Shown: positions 56,428 to 64,000 of the stretch, in pieces
Layout of the letters: each line of letters starts with the position of its first letter
Position numbering within the stretch: the first letter of the stretch is position 1
Source: Coriolopsis trogii
Lineage: Eukaryota; Basidiomycota; Agaricomycetes; Polyporales; Polyporaceae
NCBI GenBank assembly: GCA_020543525.1
Contig: JAHYIO010000037.1
Location: 620,001 to 684,000 of the forward strand
Direction of reading: 5' to 3'
Length of the DNA stretch: 64,000 nt
The notes under the pieces: model-generated
The model's input: only the letters and a program-made list of their open reading frames with translations
Database searches by the model: none
Told to the model about the DNA's origin: nothing
Program-made: the position numbers and the translations under genes

Positions 56428-56913
56428 AGGTTCAACGATTCCCTTCAGCTGTACGATCAAGTGTCCGACTTTCGACTGCTAGACAGACTTGCTCTATTGT
56501 AAATCGAAGATAGTGTATAGGGTCCCTTTTTGCGAATTCTCCCATTGCTATTGCACCCTTCCACCCATCTGTATCACCCAGTCCACTACACTATTTATGT
56601 TGTTGCAACCCACACATGTAGCTATTCCGAAACACAGATAACAAGCAGAATTACTCCTCGGACAGTTCATGGACATGCGTGCGCGTCGTTGCCACTGGAA
56701 GCGAGGACGGAAATATCGTGAAAATGTCGTGAAGGTACGTACGGAATGATGGATGTGTGATGAAGGCTGCTTGCTACTACGTGAACGATCTCATAACTAT
56801 GTTACAACCCCAAACAAAACGAAGAGACTCCATGCCGAGAACAACGAAGGCGAACGGCAGACAGACGGACGTAACAGCAGAAGCAGTGACGAGACGAAAA
56901 GCGCAGGGCACGA
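56428..56913. other. Convergent intergenic region
   Basis: 3' flanks of the PX-domain gene and the NDR kinase gene. No coding signal. Confidence 0.4.
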
Positions 56914-58844
<1,931 letters not shown>

Positions 58845-59118
58845 TGTGAGTCGCGAGGTAGACGGTTCCCGCTCGACCAGCTTTAAGACCCCTACATTAA
58901 TTGGTCGTCACGTGTACTCAATCAGTGAGCGCTTGCAACAACGCTTTACTCTGACAACCGCGGTTTCCATCCGGAACACCCGACTCCCGAGGGCAAGGTT
59001 AGGGTAATGATGACGAGGATACATTGCGCAATACTAAAGTTACATCCATTACAGACATGCGAATAGAAATGACGAACGAGAGAATGACAATAAATATAGC
59101 GTCTATGGCCGCAGGCTC

Positions 59119-60733
59119 TCACCTGTAGACTTGAGAACCTCCTCCTGCTGGCCACTGTTGTTGGTTGGTATACCCCCAGGCACCGCCAGGCTGATAGGAA
59201 GGTTCTTGGAACTTGGCCTGGCCATAAGCATAACTCGGTCTCGGCGATACAACAGGCGCGACACCCTTGTCTGCGTTCAAGACGCTAAGGCCATTCGGGG
59301 GCGGCGCTGGTATACCCGGCGGGGGATACTGCTGTGAGTAGTTCGACCTATCCACCATCATTGTCAGCTACCCCATCGCATGCATGGGAAATAATCACGG
59401 CTTACTGCACTGAGGAGGCCACAGATTGTCTGCGCATGCGCGCAGGGACGTTGAACGAGTACTGCGCAGATACCGCGTGACTACGTAGAGGGCGCGTTCA
59501 GTGGGCGGCACGCAATGTACCCTGTCAAATCTCGCACCTATAGAACGCAGACGCATCCACGTTTTCAGGCGGTACATCCTCAGCCTGCCTATACGCCGTC
59601 GTGGCTGGGGCCGCCGGCTTAGCATACGCCATCTGCGGATTGAACGAGAGTCGTGGCCCGTTGTGCATCTTCCCGCCAGCCTGAGGCTCGAACGCGCTCG
59701 CCCTGAACCCAGCGCCGTATTGTGAATTAGTGGATGACGAAGATGTGGATGGCGTCGACTGATGATGCACGGCATGTGGTCGAGAAGACGCGTGAGGGTT
59801 GGGGGGCAGAGACTGCGCATGCACGCCGTGGGGGCGTGTAGATCCCGGTCGGGATGGTGGCGCGGGAGACGCCCTAGCGAGCACTTGAGGTTGAGGTGTA
59901 GCGAAGACAGCTGGCGGGGGCGGCGTGGAGAAGGCGGGAGGCTCGGGCGTGTTGGGAATAGACGATCCAGCAGGAGGGGGTGCCATTACTATGGTCTCGT
60001 ATGGTGGGCCCTCGTATGGAGGACCATCCAGAGACGGCCCGATCGCAGAGAACTCGGGGGGCGGCGTGCCCTCGCGATCAGCATTGAACACGGTGAGCTG
60101 TCGGCGCAAAGGAGCCTCTTGTCGCGTTGACGAGCTACTAGCCTGAGGTGCAGACAGAGTATCTGGTGGCCCCGCTGCTCCCCCCAGGCCAGCCTCAGCG
60201 TACCATGCCGGCCGCTCCTTCGCCGGGCGCGACTTCTTCTTCACCGCGAGCGGCCTCACGGATTGCGGAGGAGATGCAGAAACAAACGATGGCGCCGCCG
60301 ACGACCCTGCGCTGAGCCTTGATCCAGAAGCTCCCTCAATGTTTCGTTCAGGCGAAAACTCTGCCCCCCTCGCCTTCTCTTGAGGGTATCGCGAGCCATA
60401 GCGCGGATCAGGACTGAAGGGGGGTGGAGACGACAAGGAGCTCGAGCCACTGGAGGCTCCGCTGAAGCTAGCCTGCGGCTGAGGCTGAGACGATGAGGCA
60501 GACCTAGAGTGAGATGACTGGCCCCCGAGCGACATGTCGTTCATCCCAACGAGCGCTGCCTCGAACACGGCGTCGTCCCAGACTTCAAACCCGTCTTCGT
60601 CGACGCGAGGTTGCGGGGGCTCCGCCGCACTTCGCTCGAGCACTTGCGATGTCTTCTGATCAAACTCGTGCTGCGAGATCTCGTAGGAGGGCGGTGGAGG
60701 AGACGGTGGGACATTGTAGTTGAGCTGGCTCAT
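59119..60733 (-). CDS. Pro/Ser-rich disordered protein, 499 aa
   Basis: Exons (minus): 59538-60733, 59406-59480, 59119-59347. The start MSQLNYNVPPSPPPPSYEIS contains a PPSY motif, a candidate WW-domain ligand. A small conserved-looking acidic patch (VDEDGFEVWDDAVFEAALVG) and AKERPAWYAEAGLGG stand out in otherwise disordered Ser/Pro/Ala sequence. The C-terminus is Tyr/Pro/Gln-rich (SNYSQQYPPPGIPAPPP; YAYGQAKFQEPSYQPGGAWG). No catalytic domain, signal peptide or TM. An adaptor or trafficking protein is possible but not shown. Head-to-tail with the PDK-family gene. Confidence 0.75.
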
Positions 60734-61321
60734 GATGGACCTCGAGTCTTGAAATCGTTCAGCAGCGGCAAGAAGGAGGGCTCAGGGGGTTCGGAGGGTA
60801 TGAAAAGTAAGAAAGGTGGGGTCCTGGGGAGAGGGCAGTCGCACAGATGAGCGCATTTGCTAATCTGTCCATGCGTACATAGCCTCGAGCGCCATTACCC
60901 ACTAGCCAGGGCAAGTTCATGTCTAGTAACACCGCACTCGTTTCCCTTCGCGTATAGCACAGCTGCGTACATGCTGCGAAGAACAACCTCCCAAAGTTCC
61001 TGATTGACAGCTCAAAGCAGGTGTGCTAGATATATGAGGCAGCTGAGATGGAGGAAACAGAGGAGATGGACAGCGCTGACTGTAACCGATCTTCTTCGGG
61101 ATCTCACGGCGCTTAGACTGACCGTGCTGAGTTCGTATCTTGTCTACAAGGCAAAATACTAGGTCATATCGTACTCGACAAGGTAATGTGCGAGTCTCTC
61201 ATGCGAGAAGAGCCTTGCATTAGACAAGCATGTACCCCAGAAACAAGGGCCTGTGGCTGAACAGATTGACATGGTGGCTAGCCTAAAGCGATGTCCGGCC
61301 CGAATGCCAAGCAGACTGAAA
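60734..61321. other. Intergenic region
   Basis: Promoter of the Pro/Ser-rich gene and 3' flank of the PDK-family gene. No coding signal. Confidence 0.4.
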
Positions 61322-63288
61322 TCAGAGCTCAATGCCCTCCAAGTTGGTGCCCTAAACGACGAACGCATGTTCAGCAAGGCATCCCGACGCCCGAGGCATT
61401 GGTCACTATTACGCACTAGCTTCGGTAGACGAACATACACATCCGTGCCTGACGGTTAACGTCAGCCTTAGTGTTCAGCACAAAGCATACCGTGGCCGTC
61501 CAGCCCGGGCGAAGCACTCACCGTATCCGTCAAGACTGACAAGTTCCAGCGAGCCGCCAAAGTACGTCGCATATATATTGCTCATCGGAAGCCCGATGCC
61601 AATCCGCGGATGGGGTTCGACAGGATTGGGCGGAGCATCCCCAGACGAGTCATATTGCCCCTGGCTGCCAATCTGTTCAGACACTGTCGCCCTCATTCCG
61701 CGTGTACTTGAGCTGAGTGTCCGCAGGGCCCCCAACCGGGCGTCGGCGAGACGAGTGGCATTCCGTACGTGCGAGAAGGAGAAGAGGTCTGACGGTGACT
61801 TGATCCCTGACGAAAGCAGTCCGCCCCCTATTGGAATTGAAAGTATAAGGCGAACTGCGAGGTTGTGCACAACGCAAGTCGACGCACCTTGATCAGATAT
61901 GCGTATGCAAACATTGTTATCACTGGCAACAATTGTCGCGTGTATTGGTGGAAGGATTTGGGCGTTAGGGTGCTTGATACGGGTCGCCCTCATCGACTGG
62001 TGGAGAAGGACCAGTGAGGTTCTATAACAAGCAACGTCGAATAGGGTACAAACGTACATTCTTCAACAACTCGAAGATGATGTACCTGTGCGAGAACCAT
62101 CATCATGTACCACGTCTACTATTGGCAGCGGCGTAACTCACTCAAGGTGTTCCCTGATATATGCGAATTTTGTATGCACATGACCGTCGACAACCACTTG
62201 TGACCAAGGTGCTCGGTTGAGGGACTCGTTGGGGTAATCTTCACCCGCGTCATATGGTAGTCTTTGGAGATACCAGATACACCTATCAATGCACTCTTTG
62301 ACTTTCAGGCCTGTGCAGATGATCCCTACACTTTCGTCCCGTTGCGGGGAACAATTGCGTCCCTGTACGGCGTCCGTGAGCGCGATGTGATGCTCCCCAA
62401 GCACCCGGCGTGATATTCGTGAGACGAGCATCCTTCGCATGAAGGAGTCCAGTCGATCCGAGGGCAAATAGGGTGATGATAAGGACAGGCCCAGTGAAAG
62501 ATTTGGGATGACCGATTTGCTATAGGCGTGCTCGGTCCAACAACGGCGCACGAGAACGAAGACCGTCACTCACTGCTCGTCCATGAGATTTCGTACGAAC
62601 TTGCAGAACTCATCGTTTTCTTCTAATGTATTGATCTGGGGATACCGTCGGAACCTGACAGGGATGTCACGGGCTTCATCACATTTGTGCGGCAAAGAGC
62701 ATACTTGTCGAAAGCAGCCCAATACAACTGACGATGTCATCCATGTTTGATTGCACAGCCAAAGGAGCAGCGGTAACGCACACACCTCATACACCTTCGC
62801 AACACCCTCCTGCGTTACGACAACATACGGGAGTGCTTGCATATCTCGCAGCCTGTGTGCTATTCGGATGGGCAGCTCTGTCCGAACGTAGTTCGCGCTC
62901 TGGTGCGAGACACTAGCCGTCGGACTGCAGTCCCAATATGTCATGAGATGGTAGACCCACCTTGATGAGCCTATCCTCGTTCATAGACTTCCCGAAGAAC
63001 ACCTGCACACACCCTCTCCATGAGAATGTGGCGTCAAACCAAAGCATGCATACATACCAGCTGCCGCAAAGTCAATCTAGTGGCCGGCTTAGAAGCATAC
63101 GCCTCCAAATGTCGATTTTGATAGAAGTGTACTGCTGTTGAAGCTCTCCGTACGGTGAACGTGCGGGGATGGGCGCGCGACGGACCGAGGCCAGACTGCA
63201 TGAGTCGGGCGGACGCCCCTGGCGAGGTTTTCGGCGAACGTCTACCAAGCAGCTGCATGGGTGTGGATGAGAGGACATGCCCTGACAT
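61322..63288 (-). CDS. Mitochondrial protein kinase of the PDK/BCKDK family
   Basis: Exons (minus): 63058-63288, 62961-63002, 62786-62899, 62705-62727, 62574-62654, 62142-62519, 62058-62085, 61888-61996, 61522-61827, 61417-61448, 61322-61351; 457 aa. Phosphorylates and inactivates a mitochondrial 2-oxoacid dehydrogenase E1 subunit. A basic N-terminus (SRAHPRTFTVRRAST) looks like a transit peptide. The N-terminal helical domain shows VFFGKSMNEDRLIKSANYVR and TELPIRIAHRLRDMQALPYV. The GHKL ATPase part has FMRRMLVSRISRRVLGEHHI, EYIIFELLKNSMRATRIKHP (N-box), CIRISDQGGG (G1), RIGIGLPMSNIYATYFGG (G2) and a terminal YVRLPKL then GTNLEGIEL. Reading through the last intron would add about 80 unrelated residues; the spliced 30-nt final exon restores the family end. 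Confidence 0.93.
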
Positions 63289-64000
63289 GACCCAGAAGGT
63301 GAAGCAAAGCCTAGGGAGCTAGAAGAGGTAAGGACGAGGAAGGAGTCATTGATCCAGGCTGCATGCGGCGGGCCTAAGATGGCGCGGACCCCGGCTTGGG
63401 AGCTGCTCAAGCGCTCACCCTTACGCGGGTGGCTGTGATCTGTGAGGGTCACAGGTGTTACGGAGCGCGTTAAAACTCTTCCGACGCGTCGGTGGCTGAA
63501 CGCAGTATGATGCCTATTGTGTTCCCTGACGGCGTGCCCAAAGTCATGCATGACAAGACAAGTTTCTCTAGAGTGTACAGAACCAACCACTCGTTTGCAT
63601 AAGTCCACATCTACTCATTGAGTTGGTAGACCGTCCTCGGAATCATGGTCGTGGCGAACCGCCGGATACATTGCGAGGGATTCCGTTATTTTGGTAACCC
63701 AAAAACATATACGGCATCTCTTCAATCCTTTTTGCTGTGTTCAAAACGCGCCACTTGAGTTTAGCATTATCAGGGCTTCTGCCCATGGCCCGCGAGGTCG
63801 GACCGTGCACTGGCAATCCTCCGGCTGCCTGCAAAGGAAATTGCCTCAAATACAGGACACGACGCTCTCGAAATGGAGACGTACGAATAGAAGGATTAAG
63901 TCTTGACTCGGAGCCGCATGTGAACAGTTATCTTGCCAGCGAAACCAAACATATCTGCGTGTAGCTCGGCACCAGCGCGAATGCTTCAAAGCAAATTGTA
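63289..64000. other. Right edge of the window, no gene called
   Basis: Upstream flank of the PDK-family gene. A minus-strand frame at 63643-63849 (68 aa) and plus-strand frames near 63691-63964 overlap and show no known motif. They might be parts of a gene continuing outside the window. Confidence 0.35.

Overview
The window is nuclear DNA of a filamentous basidiomycete. Genes are dense and split by many short introns (about 45-90 nt, mostly GTNNGN...YAG), intergenic gaps are mostly 0.3-1 kb, and GC is moderately high. The products fit this: a fungal RFX factor, BFR1, an STB6-like protein, GCK and NDR kinases, a PXB-PX-DUF3818 protein and a GPI-type chitin deacetylase. Agaricomycetes (wood-rot type) is my inference; no rRNA, mitochondrial or marker gene is present to confirm it. 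I rebuilt each gene by hand from splice signals, frame closure and family motifs. Total CDS length is divisible by three for every model given with exons.

Layout, left to right. 0.4-4 kb: two tandem minus-strand MARVEL-type four-TM proteins. 4.8-8.3 kb: acetoacetyl-CoA synthetase (15 exons, one of 10 nt). 9.3-9.9 kb: a small unknown protein. 10.4-13.1 kb: endopolyphosphatase (16 exons, one of 5 nt). 13.6-16.7 kb: RFX transcription factor. 17.1-20.0 kb: BFR1 and the H/ACA snoRNP protein NHP2, both minus. 21.0-28.9 kb: plus-strand bHLH factor, TFIIF alpha subunit and secreted chitin deacetylase. 28.9-33.7 kb: a gene-poor stretch with diverged tandem repeats and an orphan TATA box. 33.7-36.1 kb: GCK-type STE20 kinase. 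36.9-37.3 kb: a hAT-like MITE with an 8-bp target duplication. 37.5-38.0 kb: ribosomal protein L35 (uL29). 38.7-42.9 kb: an unknown protein and two similarly built membrane/coiled-coil genes flanking a 1.1-kb foldback element. 43.2-49.7 kb: a divergent pair, a CcmS-related-domain candidate and an STB6-like protein. 49.9-52.3 kb: a divergent pair, CCDC47 homologue and a small unknown. 52.6-56.4 kb: PXB-PX-DUF3818 protein. 56.9-58.8 kb: NDR kinase. 59.1-60.7 kb: Pro/Ser-rich protein. 61.3-63.3 kb: mitochondrial PDK/BCKDK-family kinase.

Most genes are unlinked housekeeping functions (transcription, ribosome, ER, acetyl-CoA metabolism), not a pathway cluster. One functional echo is that the GCK kinase and the NDR kinase are the two kinase classes of the fungal RAM/MOR morphogenesis network. 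The most unusual content is the microexons (5 nt and 10 nt) and the two non-autonomous DNA transposon-like elements. I saw no tRNA, rRNA, CRISPR array or metabolite cluster.
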